Below, piece after piece: positions 15,919 to 23,431 of a stretch of DNA of 36,486 bases. This DNA is from Actinomycetota bacterium (GTDB taxonomy: Bacteria; Actinomycetota; Acidimicrobiia; Acidimicrobiales; Acidimicrobilacustridaceae). The notes below the pieces were generated by a model. It did not search any database. It saw only the letters and a program-made list of their open reading frames with translations, and was not told the origin of the DNA. Where the stretch lies: positions 1-36,486 of the forward strand of contig WLFD01000006.1 of NCBI GenBank assembly GCA_009703925.1. The letters are read 5' to 3'. Every line of letters starts with the position of its first letter. Position 1 is the stretch's first letter. Both the position numbers and the translations under genes were made by a program.

Positions 15919-17544
15919 TCACTGTTTCACACCGGGCCCGAGATCGGGCAGTTGTCTCGTGGGCCAGTCGACCGGCCATCCCTGTGCCGACCAGATGGCC
16001 GCAGCGGTGGCCGCGAAGACGGCGTCGGATCCGTTGACGGCTTCGCCGTCGGTCCCGTGCAGCGAAACTTCGACGAAAGGCATGTCCGCCGAACGCAGGA
16101 CGCCGAACGACCGGATCGTGAGGGTGCTCGTTTCACCGCCGTCGTCGACCGCGAGTCCCTCGCTGGTCACCCAACCCAGCGCCATGTGAACAGCGCCGAT
16201 CACGTACGAGCGCAACACGATGTCATCGAGGATGCGACCGCATTCGAGATCGACACGAACGACTCCGTCGAGGCCGATCGCGACCGTCGCCGTCGCGCCA
16301 TCGGGTGACGTCACCGTCGCGACCCGCGGGAACGAATCGGTCACCGCTCCCGGAATGTCGCGGGCAAGCTTCGCCTCGAGCCCGGCTGACAGAACTGCAG
16401 CCTCGACCCAACCGGCCCCGCGGATCGCGAGCGAGGTCGGCGGACCGGCCACATCGACTTCCTCGATCACAAGACCGGTCGATACGGAGTGGACGGCAGC
16501 GTCATACCCCGGGGTGCGCACGACACGGATCACCCCGGTGCCGTCGGCGCGGATGCCCGCTGCGATCGGAGGACGTTTCGGGCCCATGCGGACGGTGTCC
16601 TCGCGCGACAGCACGACGCGAACCGGCCGGCCATGGAGATCGGCCAACTCCCGCGCCGCGGCCATGGCGATCGACTGTTCCTTGGCGCCGAATGCACCGC
16701 CGTTCGCGATCGGCGAGGCCGGCTCACCGCCGGGTTCGCACCACGACGCATCGGTTTCGAGATACGCCGGCTCCACCCAACTCGTGCGCAGGGCGAGCGC
16801 CCATTCGCCCTCGGGAAGATCGAGCGGGGGAACCGGTTCGACGGTCCCGTGTCGGCCCTGGACCGTTCCGGCCCGTTCGCGCGCCGCCGGAAGTGTCTCG
16901 GCCGTGATCCAGCCGCCCGCCCCATCGGGAATGGCCACAAGTGCACCGCGGGGAGCGGTGTCCTCGGCGAATCCCGCTCGACCCAGCGACACGTCGCCAC
17001 CGACGCGCTGGGGCGCGCGGCCTTCGATGGTGGCCCGCTCGGAGGCGGCCTCGAGATCGCGTCCGGCACCCAGCGCCGCTGCGGTCGGAGCGGCGCCGCT
17101 CACGGCCAGCGCCCATGCTTCACCGATCGTCTGCCAGCCCGTGCATCGGCACAGATGCGCGGCGAGGGCGCGGTCGACCGCCGGTTTGTCATCGGCGGCG
17201 ACTCCCTTCGATCGAAGGCCTTCGAGGCGACAGATGATCCCCGGAGTGCAGAAACCGCACTGGCTCGCACCGGTCGCCATGAATGCATCCGACCAGCGGG
17301 TGCGATCGGCTTCGCTCAGACCGTCGACCGTGGTCACCACACGACCGGAAACCCGGCGGACGGGGGTCACGCACGCCACCCTCGGCGATCCGTCGATGAG
17401 CACGGTGCAGCAGCCGCACTGTCCCTGCGGATTGCATCCGGCCTTCGCCGAACGCACATCGAGGCCACCGCGCAGGGCGGCCAGAAGCGAAACACCGTTG
17501 TCGGGGACTCGGACATCGACCCCGTCCACCGTGAACGCGATCAT
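15919..17544 (-). CDS. Fused, shortened molybdenum-hydroxylase-like protein (2Fe-2S plus Moco-type domains)
   Basis: 541 residues from ATG 17544. The N-terminal 150 residues are a complete CoxS/XdhA-type small subunit: plant-ferredoxin-like domain (GCNPQGQCGCCTVLIDG) and helical 2Fe-2S domain (GASQCGFCTPGIICR, then HLCRCTGWQTIGEAW), with ligand cysteines present. The remainder resembles parts of the molybdopterin large subunit, with a GGGFGGK-like loop GGAFGAKEQSIAMAA and GRPVRVVLSREDTVRMGPKR. It is about half the normal large-subunit length, and the usual GVGE catalytic-glutamate motif appears as VNGSDAVFAATAAAIW, so the Glu seems lost. No FAD domain is present. The electron partner, substrate and cofactor content are unknown; it may be a dehydrogenase of altered chemistry or a non-catalytic protein. 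It is upstream of ridA in an operon. Confidence 0.8.
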   Translation of the reverse strand: MIAFTVDGVDVRVPDNGVSLLAALRGGLDVRSAKAGCNPQGQCGCCTVLIDGSPRVACVTPVRRVSGRVVTTVDGLSEADRTRWSDAFMATGASQCGFCTPGIICRLEGLRSKGVAADDKPAVDRALAAHLCRCTGWQTIGEAWALAVSGAAPTAAALGAGRDLEAASERATIEGRAPQRVGGDVSLGRAGFAEDTAPRGALVAIPDGAGGWITAETLPAARERAGTVQGRHGTVEPVPPLDLPEGEWALALRTSWVEPAYLETDASWCEPGGEPASPIANGGAFGAKEQSIAMAAARELADLHGRPVRVVLSREDTVRMGPKRPPIAAGIRADGTGVIRVVRTPGYDAAVHSVSTGLVIEEVDVAGPPTSLAIRGAGWVEAAVLSAGLEAKLARDIPGAVTDSFPRVATVTSPDGATATVAIGLDGVVRVDLECGRILDDIVLRSYVIGAVHMALGWVTSEGLAVDDGGETSTLTIRSFGVLRSADMPFVEVSLHGTDGEAVNGSDAVFAATAAAIWSAQGWPVDWPTRQLPDLGPGVKQ

Positions 17545-17600
17545 GGGAACTTCGGGGGCGGGGTTGTCGGGCACGTGTCGCAGGATAGGTTCAGGGCGCA

Positions 17601-18539
17601 ATGAGACCCGAACCGCCAGCCAAACTCGATCGACGAACGTTCATCCGCCGAGCCGGCGTCATCGGCGGTACCGGTCTTGTTCTCGCCGGTTCGCCGGCTC
17701 TTCTCGCCGCCTGCGGTGGTTCCTCGACCACAACGACCGCCGAGGAACTCTCCCTCAGCTCCGATCTCGGCGGGACCCAACTGGTGGGGCTCTTCAACTA
17801 CACCGGGAACTATCTGGTCACCGGCGCACCGCAACGACTGCCGTTCACGATCGCCACCCCGGAAGGACCGCCGGCGGAGAGCGGCCCGGACACCCTCACC
17901 GTGCGACTCCGAAACGGCGATCGCATTGGCGATCCCGTCGTACTCACCCGCCATCAGGACGGAACGCCGATCGGCTACTACCCGCTGATCACGACGTTCG
18001 ACACGGTCGGCACCTGGAGCATCATCACCGACCTCGACGGTCGCGAGGTCTCCCAGTCGTTCGCCGTCCAGACGCCGGCGTCGGTCCCGCTCATCCAACC
18101 CGGGCAGCCGATGCCGTCGGTCCTCACCCCGACAGTCGACGACGGGCGGGGCGTGACTCCGATCTGCACCAACGTTCCCCCGTGTCCCCTGCACACGCAG
18201 ACCCTCGCCGATGCCCTCGCCCTCCGCACCCCGGTGGCATTGCTCATCGGAACACCGCAGTTCTGTCAGACCGGCGTCTGCGGTCCCGTGCTCGACCTGC
18301 TCCTCGAACTCAAGCCCGAGTTCCCGTCGGTCGAGTTCCTTCACGCCGAGGTCTACAACAACCCGAACAGCGGGGGTGATCCGGCCGCCGCAGGACTTGC
18401 CCCCGTTGTGAACTCCTACGGCCTGTCGTTCGAGCCCAGCCTGTTCATCGCCAATCCCAACGGCACCGTCGCCACCCGTCTCGACAACATCTTCGACCGG
18501 ACCGAGATGCGCAGGGCGCTCGCGTCGGTCTCGGCCTGA
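17601..18539 (+). CDS. Tat-exported lipoprotein with thioredoxin-like domain
   Basis: 312 residues. The N-terminus has a twin-arginine signal (LDRRTFIRRAG), a hydrophobic stretch and a lipobox (SPALLAACGG), so it is probably folded before export and anchored to the outer face of the membrane. A beta-rich middle region (about 55-150) is followed by a thioredoxin-like domain from about 190, in which VALLIGTPQFCQTGVCGPVL contains a CxxxxC pair in place of CxxC, then a later cis-Pro-like segment (SFEPSLFIANPNG). It may be a redox or peroxiredoxin-like protein working with other exported thioredoxin proteins; the role is not known. It diverges from the molybdenum-hydroxylase-like gene, with 56 bases between start codons. 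Confidence 0.87.
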   Translation: MRPEPPAKLDRRTFIRRAGVIGGTGLVLAGSPALLAACGGSSTTTTAEELSLSSDLGGTQLVGLFNYTGNYLVTGAPQRLPFTIATPEGPPAESGPDTLTVRLRNGDRIGDPVVLTRHQDGTPIGYYPLITTFDTVGTWSIITDLDGREVSQSFAVQTPASVPLIQPGQPMPSVLTPTVDDGRGVTPICTNVPPCPLHTQTLADALALRTPVALLIGTPQFCQTGVCGPVLDLLLELKPEFPSVEFLHAEVYNNPNSGGDPAAAGLAPVVNSYGLSFEPSLFIANPNGTVATRLDNIFDRTEMRRALASVSA

Positions 18540-18553
18540 CCCGAGACGCGCAA

Positions 18554-18575
18554 ACGGCCGCCCGAAGGCGGCCGT
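18554..18575. terminator. Hairpin terminator between the Tat lipoprotein gene and erpA
   Basis: A perfect 9-bp stem ACGGCCGCC / GGCGGCCGT with a CGAA tetraloop. It lies 15 bases after the plus-strand stop and 43 bases after the minus-strand erpA stop. The T-tract is poor on both sides (CTCACG / TTTGCG), so termination strength is uncertain. Confidence 0.65.
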
Positions 18576-18617
18576 CTCACGTGCTTGACCATCCGGCTCG
18601 GGAGCCGGGGATGGAAA

Positions 18618-18938
18618 TCAGCTGAAGGACTGTCCGCAGCCGCAGGACTTCTGGGCATTGGGGTTGTCGATCGCGAAACCTGCACCCTGAAGGCCGTCCT
18701 TGTAATCAAGGGTGGCGCCCGTGAGCAACTGGAGACTCGAGGGATCGACGACGACCGGAACGCCGAATGCCTCGTTCACGATGTCCTCGGAATCCTTCTC
18801 GGTGTCGAAGAACATCTCGTAGCTGAAACCGCTGCAACCACCGGGACGAACGGCGACGCGGAGCATCAGGCCGTCCTGGCCCTCCTGAGCAATGAGTTCC
18901 TTGACTTTGACTGATGCGGTATCGGTAAGCGTGATCAC
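18618..18938 (-). CDS. erpA: Iron-sulfur cluster insertion protein (ErpA/IscA/HesB family)
   Basis: 106 residues, A-type Fe-S carrier. The three conserved cysteines are present: VRPGGCSGFSYEMFFD and the C-terminal QKSCGCGQSF. It transfers Fe-S clusters to apoproteins in the cytosol. It is divergent from mrp, another Fe-S assembly factor, with 115 bp between start codons, which suggests shared control. Start MITLTDTASVKVKEL is at the expected domain boundary; AGGAGG-like GAGGATC lies upstream on the minus strand. Its actinobacterial orthologs often sit near quinol oxidase or haem genes, but none are here. Confidence 0.95.
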   Translation of the reverse strand: MITLTDTASVKVKELIAQEGQDGLMLRVAVRPGGCSGFSYEMFFDTEKDSEDIVNEAFGVPVVVDPSSLQLLTGATLDYKDGLQGAGFAIDNPNAQKSCGCGQSFS

Positions 18939-19053
18939 AATGATCCTCCTCAGAACAACGTTTCCCGAAGGCTAGCGGAACGCGCGGAAAATCCGCCTCT
19001 CCGGGTCCGCCTCCCCCGAGAGTTTGCCCGGGGCCGCCGGTACAGTTGCGCCC

Positions 19054-20229
19054 ATGCCCGCTCTCCCCACGCCCGACGATGTGCTCGCCGCCCTCCGAGG
19101 CGTCATCGATCCCGAGCTCGGAGCCGACATCGTCGAACTCGGTATGGCCCAGAGGGCCGAGGTCGGTTCCGACGGTGCCGTGATCGTCACGATCGCCCTC
19201 ACCACGGCCGGGTGTCCGCTCAAAGCCCAGCTCATGCGCGAGATTCGCACCCGCATCGACGCCCTCCCCGGCGTCACCAGCTCCAAGATCGACTGGACCG
19301 AGATGACCGCCGAGCAACGGGCCGGCGCCATGAACGCCGCCCGCCTCAACGCCCAGAGTGCCTCGGGCCCCAATCGTGTGCCCGCCGGTGCCCGCGTTCT
19401 CGCCGTCGCTTCCGGCAAGGGTGGCGTCGGCAAGTCATCGGTCACCGCCAACCTCGCCGCAGCGCTCGCCAACCGCGGTTTCGCCGTCGGCGTCATCGAT
19501 GCCGACATCTGGGGCTTCTCCATCCCGCGCATGCTCGGTCTCGAGGGTCGCCTTTCGGCGGATCTCGACAGCGACGGCGTCCGGCACATCACCCCACACT
19601 CCATCCCGATCGGAACCGGCCGACTCGATGTCGTCTCGATGGGACTGCTCGTCGACGACGAGACCGACGCGCTCATGTGGCGCGGTCTCATCCTCAACCG
19701 TGCCGTGCAGCACTTCCTCGAAGACGTCGCGTGGGCCGACGACCTCGACTACGTCGTCATCGATCTCCCACCCGGCACCGGCGACGTGCAGATGGGACTT
19801 GCCCGCATGCTTCCTCAGGCCGAGATGATCGTGGTCACCACGCCGGCTGTCGGAGCACAGCGCGTCGCCACCCGCGCCGTCACGATGGCCCGCAAGAGTC
19901 ATCTGCACGTACTCGGCGTCATCGAGAACATGAGCGCCTTCACCTGCGAACACGGCGACTCGCACGCCGTGTTCGGTTCCGGTGGCGGTCAGACCCTCGC
20001 CGACGAGTCCGGCCTGCCGCTCATCGGTTCGGTACCGCTCGAACCTGCTGTTTCAACCGGAGGCGATACCGGCTCGCCGATCGCACTCGACGACGGTCCC
20101 GCCGCACAGGCGTTCCGCGACATCGCCGATCTGCTCGCCGACTCGCTCGCTCCACCGGTGGCGATGGCCGGATGTTCGGCCCGCATGCTGAGCGCAGCCC
20201 TCGCCGCACTCGACGCCACTCCGGCCTGA
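19054..20229 (+). CDS. mrp: Mrp/ApbC-type Fe-S cluster carrier P-loop ATPase with N-terminal DUF59 (MIP18)
   Basis: 391 residues from ATG 19054. An N-terminal MIP18/DUF59 domain (about 1-75, VLAALRGVIDPELGADIVEL) is followed by a deviant P-loop (VASGKGGVGKSSVTANLA), VIDADIWGFSIPRMLGLEGR, VIDLPPGTGDVQMGLARML and the VIENMSAF segment. Known Mrp/Nbp35 proteins have a C-terminal CxxC for cluster binding; here the equivalent is FTCEHGDSHAVFG, with only one cysteine, as in many actinobacterial Mrps, so cluster binding may be at a dimer interface or lost. Another cysteine is in the C-terminal AGCSARML. It is divergent from erpA. The ATG is chosen because the DUF59 domain starts directly after it. 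Confidence 0.95.
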   Translation: MPALPTPDDVLAALRGVIDPELGADIVELGMAQRAEVGSDGAVIVTIALTTAGCPLKAQLMREIRTRIDALPGVTSSKIDWTEMTAEQRAGAMNAARLNAQSASGPNRVPAGARVLAVASGKGGVGKSSVTANLAAALANRGFAVGVIDADIWGFSIPRMLGLEGRLSADLDSDGVRHITPHSIPIGTGRLDVVSMGLLVDDETDALMWRGLILNRAVQHFLEDVAWADDLDYVVIDLPPGTGDVQMGLARMLPQAEMIVVTTPAVGAQRVATRAVTMARKSHLHVLGVIENMSAFTCEHGDSHAVFGSGGGQTLADESGLPLIGSVPLEPAVSTGGDTGSPIALDDGPAAQAFRDIADLLADSLAPPVAMAGCSARMLSAALAALDATPA

Positions 20230-20233
20230 CTGC

Positions 20234-21046
20234 TCAGCTCAGGCCGACAACCCTGGCGGTGATGTGCGCCGTCGACCAGTCTGCCGACCACAAGGTGGCC
20301 GTCATCTGATTCCCGTCCCGGCGGTGAACCACGTGCAGCGTCTCCGAAGCTTCCACGGCCGATCGGGACGTGGCTTCGCGGAACTCCACCTCGGCCCGGA
20401 ACGGTCCATCGAACAGATCGCGGTCGGGGAGAACGCGCGCCCGCACCTGCTCGACGATCGCCCAGGCAATCGCGTTGTTCACGTGGTCGAGGACATCGAG
20501 ATCGGTCGCCCGGGGCAGCCAATCAAAAACATCTGCGCCGGCGGCACCGGGTCCGACCGGCTCGTGCAGTTGGCGCGCGGAGACCTCGCGCCCCGCCGCC
20601 GGAACGGAATAGGTCGCCCGGAACGCCTCGGGCAGCACTTTTGGCCGACCCGATTCCGGGTCGAGATGAACCCACAGCGTCACCGCATCGATCCGGGCCC
20701 CGGTCGAGCCGGTCAGCGCCACCCGACGTTCCGCCCAGCGACTGCCGAGACCGGTGCAGTAGGTGCTCAGTGACAGGCGTTCATCGAGGTGCGCCGCGCT
20801 GCGCTGTTCGATCACCGTCCGGCGAACGACCCAGGCCTGCGTGGTGAACTCGCCAAGATCATCCGAGTCGTCCGTGGCCACGTCCTGCAGATAACGGGCG
20901 CACGCATCGAGTCGAAGGCGCCCCGAGACGTCGACATCGCCGAGCCGGACCCGCCGATCGGACCGGAACACCCGTCCTTCGGGGGGTTCCGGAAGCAGGG
21001 CGTCGGCGCCGTTCGCCCGTTTCGGAGTGGACCCTGCATCAGTCAT
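20234..21046 (-). CDS. Acyl-ACP thioesterase-like protein (double hotdog)
   Basis: 270 residues from ATG 21046, comprising two hotdog folds: first half FRSDRRVRLGDVDVSGRLRL with ARYLQDVATDDSDD, second half starting near the WLPRATDLDVLDHVNNAIAW helix-turn, where D-x-x-D-H-V-N-N matches the acyl-ACP thioesterase (FatA/FatB-like, PF01643) pattern. It may release fatty acids from acyl carrier protein or a related CoA/ACP ester in the cytosol; exact substrate is not known. A longer in-frame extension to 21490 is antisense to the whiB leader and is rejected. It converges with mrp (4 bases apart) and diverges from the whiB leader, so its promoter lies in 21047-21135. Confidence 0.88.
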   Translation of the reverse strand: MTDAGSTPKRANGADALLPEPPEGRVFRSDRRVRLGDVDVSGRLRLDACARYLQDVATDDSDDLGEFTTQAWVVRRTVIEQRSAAHLDERLSLSTYCTGLGSRWAERRVALTGSTGARIDAVTLWVHLDPESGRPKVLPEAFRATYSVPAAGREVSARQLHEPVGPGAAGADVFDWLPRATDLDVLDHVNNAIAWAIVEQVRARVLPDRDLFDGPFRAEVEFREATSRSAVEASETLHVVHRRDGNQMTATLWSADWSTAHITARVVGLS

Positions 21047-21135
21047 GAACCGCGACGCTACCGGCGCAGTCCCCTCCGATTCCCCGTTTTTCATCGCCCA
21101 TATCCCGTTTTCCGAACCTCCCGGCGTTAAATCGT

Positions 21136-21165
21136 TTGACGCAGGGCCGGTGGGCATGGTTTGGT
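21136..21165 (+). promoter_or_regulatory. Candidate promoter of the whiB7-like leader
   Basis: TTGACG at 21136-21141 is followed after 18 bases by a weak -10, TTTGGT (21160-21165). Transcription would then start near 21172-21173, at the uORF ATG itself, giving a leaderless uORF, which is common in actinobacteria. The -10 is poor, so this is tentative; TTAAAT at 21127-21132 is a rival -10. Confidence 0.35.
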
Positions 21166-21172
21166 GGTTCCC

Positions 21173-21334
21173 ATGTTCACGTCCGCTTTCGCCGCCGCTT
21201 CGCGCTCCCATCAGGGTGCTTCGACGCGCGTCGTTGTCGCGACGTCGAACGCCTATTGGTACACGACCGGCACCGGCAGCTTCGTGCGCTTCGGCCACAA
21301 GCATCCCGCCCGGCGAGTTCTCGGCCTGACGTAG
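21173..21334 (+). CDS. Upstream leader ORF (53 codons) of the whiB7-like gene
   Basis: ATG 21173, stop TAG 21332-21334. The peptide begins MFTSAFAAASRSHQG and has a middle part with several aromatic and basic residues (NAYWYTTGTGSFVRF, then GHKHPARRVLGLT). No domain is recognised, and a Shine-Dalgarno site is weak, so it may be translated from a leaderless transcript. It ends just before the terminator, and codons 46-51 form the 5' arm of a possible antiterminator. In mycobacteria the whiB7 uORF couples ribosome stalling to expression of whiB7; the arrangement here is the same, but the peptide is not obviously similar. Function is inferred from position and RNA folding. Confidence 0.62.
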   Translation: MFTSAFAAASRSHQGASTRVVVATSNAYWYTTGTGSFVRFGHKHPARRVLGLT

Positions 21335-21395
21335 CCACGCTGCGTCATCGTCTGACCGAGACCGCCGGGTTCCCCCGGCGGTCTTCTTCGTTTTT
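21309..21395 (+). promoter_or_regulatory. Transcription attenuator: antiterminator and intrinsic terminator alternatives
   Basis: Terminator: GACCGCCGGG (21360-21369) pairs perfectly with CCCGGCGGTC (21374-21383), loop TTCC, then TTCTTCGTTTTT. Alternative fold: CCCGGCG (21309-21315) and CTCGG (21320-21324) pair with CCGAG (21356-21360) and CGCCGGG (21363-21369), which consumes the terminator's 5' arm. Between them a third hairpin, TGACGTAGC/GCTGCGTCA (21327-21347, one G-U), contains the uORF stop codon. A ribosome finishing the uORF would block the antiterminator and allow termination; a ribosome stalled earlier would leave it free. Pairings are seen; the logic is inferred. Confidence 0.75.
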
Positions 21396-21459
21396 GCCCC
21401 GCCCCCTTCCCAACCTCCCGACCCAACCCCGAGCAATTCCCTACGAAAGGAAAGATCCG

Positions 21460-21804
21460 ATGATCGCCGAATCCCTCGACGACATCTCACCGTCAGTGCG
21501 AGCCGAGGCGGCCTGCAACGATCTCCAGGGATCGCTGGCCGGCGTCTACTTCTCCGAAGAGCTTCAGGACATCGCCGCGGCGAAGATCATCTGCGCCACC
21601 TGCCCCGTGATGATCGAATGCCTCGAGGGAGCCGTCGCACGCCGCGAGCCGTGGGGAGTCTGGGGCGGGCACATGTTCGTGAACGGTCGGATCCTGGCCA
21701 CGAAGCGACGCAAGGGTCGCCCTTCGAAGGTCCTCCGGGCCGAAGATCAATTGCCCGAGATCCCCGTACCCGTCCACCTTCGTCAGTTCCTCCGCTCGGC
21801 ATGA
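21460..21804 (+). CDS. whiB7: WhiB7-like Fe-S transcription regulator
   Basis: 114 residues. Four cysteines for a 4Fe-4S cluster (C19, then C45, C48 and C54 in IICATCPVMIEC), the WhiB turn EPWGVWGG (63-70), and a basic AT-hook-like KRRKGRPSK (82-90). WhiB7 proteins of mycobacteria and streptomycetes share the PWGVWGGE-F-x-G-x-I spacing followed by an RGRPRK AT-hook; they bind the primary sigma factor and activate intrinsic antibiotic-resistance genes. This one has about 24 extra residues after the hook. GAAAGGAAAG lies 6 bases before the ATG. The uORF and terminator upstream support the WhiB7 assignment. Orthology rather than another AT-hook WhiB is not proven. Confidence 0.85.
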   Translation: MIAESLDDISPSVRAEAACNDLQGSLAGVYFSEELQDIAAAKIICATCPVMIECLEGAVARREPWGVWGGHMFVNGRILATKRRKGRPSKVLRAEDQLPEIPVPVHLRQFLRSA

Positions 21805-21863
21805 TTGGGAGCGGGGTGGTGCCACAGGTACCGTCGGGGTAGCCCTCGAAGGGTCATCCCGTC

Positions 21864-22544
21864 ATGGACACCACCCCGCTGCCACCCAACGATTCGCCAT
21901 CGGACAACCATCCGGATGGGACAACGAAAACCGCCGGACGTGCGCGTCGATCCAGCCTGCCCATGCTCATCGCCATCGGAGCCGTCACGGTTGCTCTGGC
22001 CGTGAGCGTCGTGTTGGCCTTCACCGGCCGAGGTTCCTCCGACAGCTCCGATCCGGATGTGGTCCGACTCGACAGCGATGCAACGCAGCCCTTCAACGCT
22101 CTCGACGACGGCCTCAACCCCGTCGGTCAACAACTCCCCTCTCTCTCGTACACGACGTTCGACGGAAAGACGATCGAACTCGGGACCGCCGGGAAGCCGA
22201 TCGTGATCAACTTCTGGTCGTCGACGTGTGCTCCCTGCATCAGGGAGATGCCTGCGATCGAACAGCTCTGGACCGAGTCGGGGGATCGCATCGATGTCAT
22301 CGGCCTCGATTACGTCGAGGTTGCGGCGGCCGGTCAGGCGATGATCGACCGAACGGGAATCACGTATCCGGTCGGTCGCGATCCGCGTGGATCGTTGTTG
22401 CGCGCGCTTGGTGGCAACGGCCTGCCGTACACCGTCGTGGCTGACCGAAACGGACGGATCGTCGCGGCCCATTCCGGCGAAGTCACACGCGACTCGTTGC
22501 AGGTCATGGTGGACGAAGCGAACCGGTCGGGTAGCGGTTCGTGA
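21864..22544 (+). CDS. TlpA/ResA-like membrane-anchored thioredoxin
   Basis: 226 residues: a polar cytoplasmic N-terminus (about 1-32), one transmembrane helix (PMLIAIGAVTVALAVSVVLA), then an extracytoplasmic thioredoxin-like domain with FWSSTCAPCIREMPAIEQ (CxPC active site in the WxSTCAPC form) and the cis-Pro loop NGLPYTVVADRNGR. Such proteins reduce cysteines on apocytochrome c or other exported proteins. The stop overlaps the GTG start of the ccdA-like gene (GTGA), so the two are translationally coupled and likely share electrons: CcdA passes reducing equivalents across the membrane to this protein. A c-type cytochrome (the ctaC tail) is encoded later in the window. Confidence 0.94.
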   Translation: MDTTPLPPNDSPSDNHPDGTTKTAGRARRSSLPMLIAIGAVTVALAVSVVLAFTGRGSSDSSDPDVVRLDSDATQPFNALDDGLNPVGQQLPSLSYTTFDGKTIELGTAGKPIVINFWSSTCAPCIREMPAIEQLWTESGDRIDVIGLDYVEVAAAGQAMIDRTGITYPVGRDPRGSLLRALGGNGLPYTVVADRNGRIVAAHSGEVTRDSLQVMVDEANRSGSGS

Positions 22545-23404
22545 ACGGATCACTTGCCTACGCATTCGGCGTCGGCATGGTTGCGACATTCAATCCCTGC
22601 GGCTTCGCCATGCTCCCGGCGTACCTCTCCTACTTCCTCGGGCTCGAAGGAACACGCGGAACGGATGATGCCGATCCGGGTGCCGGCATCCTGCGCGCCC
22701 TTGCCGTCGGCGCATCGATGACTGCAGGATTCCTCGTTGTCTTCGGACTCCTCGGTCTCGTACTCGAACCGGTCATCAATTCGGTGAGTCAGAAGCTCCC
22801 GTGGGTCACGATCATCCTCGGTGTCGTGCTGATCGTCCTCGGCGTGCTGCTGCTCATGGGTCGCTCGATCACCATCGCGATTCCGAAGATCGGCCGCGGC
22901 CCCGAATCGCGCGAACTCGGTTCGGTGTTCGTCTTCGGCGCGTCGTACGCGCTCGTTTCACTCAGTTGCACGCTCTCGTTGTTCACCGCGGCGATCTCGA
23001 CATCGGTGGAAAGCGACAACTTCCTCGCGGGCTTCGGTGCGTTTCTCGCCTACGGACTCGGCATGGGTCTCGTCCTCATGGTCCTGACCCTCGCAATCGC
23101 ACTCGCACGTCAATCACTCGTGCGCAGCATGCGCCGGGTGCTCCCGTACATCAATCCCGTCTCGGGAATCCTGCTGATCCTCGCCGGCCTCTATGTCGTC
23201 TACTACGGCTGGTACGAACTGCGGGTCTTCACCGGCACCACGAGCGGTGGCGGAATCGCGCAGTGGGCTTTCGACATCAATGCCCGCATCAGCGAATGGA
23301 TCAATGATGTCGGTCCGACCCGACTCGGACTTCTCCTTGCACTGGTGATCGCTCTCACCGTTCTGATCGCTCTTGCACTGAAGGCCCGCACCGAAGATCG
23401 CTGA
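22541..23404 (+). CDS. ccdA: CcdA/DsbD-family transmembrane thiol reductant transporter
   Basis: 287 residues with six or more transmembrane helices; start GTG 22541. The two active cysteines are visible: FNPCGFAMLPAYLSYF in helix 1 and VSLSCTLSLFTAAISTSV in helix 4. The family moves electrons from cytosolic thioredoxin to exported thioredoxin-like proteins, serving cytochrome c maturation or disulfide reduction. An extra C-terminal region beyond the last repeat has one periplasmic loop and a final helix (RLGLLLALVIALTVLIALAL). Coupled to the TlpA-like gene upstream. No CcsA/CcsB or ResB is adjacent; those must be elsewhere if this serves c-type cytochromes. Confidence 0.94.
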   Translation: MNGSLAYAFGVGMVATFNPCGFAMLPAYLSYFLGLEGTRGTDDADPGAGILRALAVGASMTAGFLVVFGLLGLVLEPVINSVSQKLPWVTIILGVVLIVLGVLLLMGRSITIAIPKIGRGPESRELGSVFVFGASYALVSLSCTLSLFTAAISTSVESDNFLAGFGAFLAYGLGMGLVLMVLTLAIALARQSLVRSMRRVLPYINPVSGILLILAGLYVVYYGWYELRVFTGTTSGGGIAQWAFDINARISEWINDVGPTRLGLLLALVIALTVLIALALKARTEDR

Positions 23405-23431
23405 CATTTTCCGAGCCGATAGCCTCGGCGT

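Noticed and set aside
21047-21490. Upstream extension of the thioesterase through the whiB leader
   Set aside because: No thioesterase homology before MTDAGSTPKRANG, and it is antisense to the uORF, terminator and the start of whiB7.
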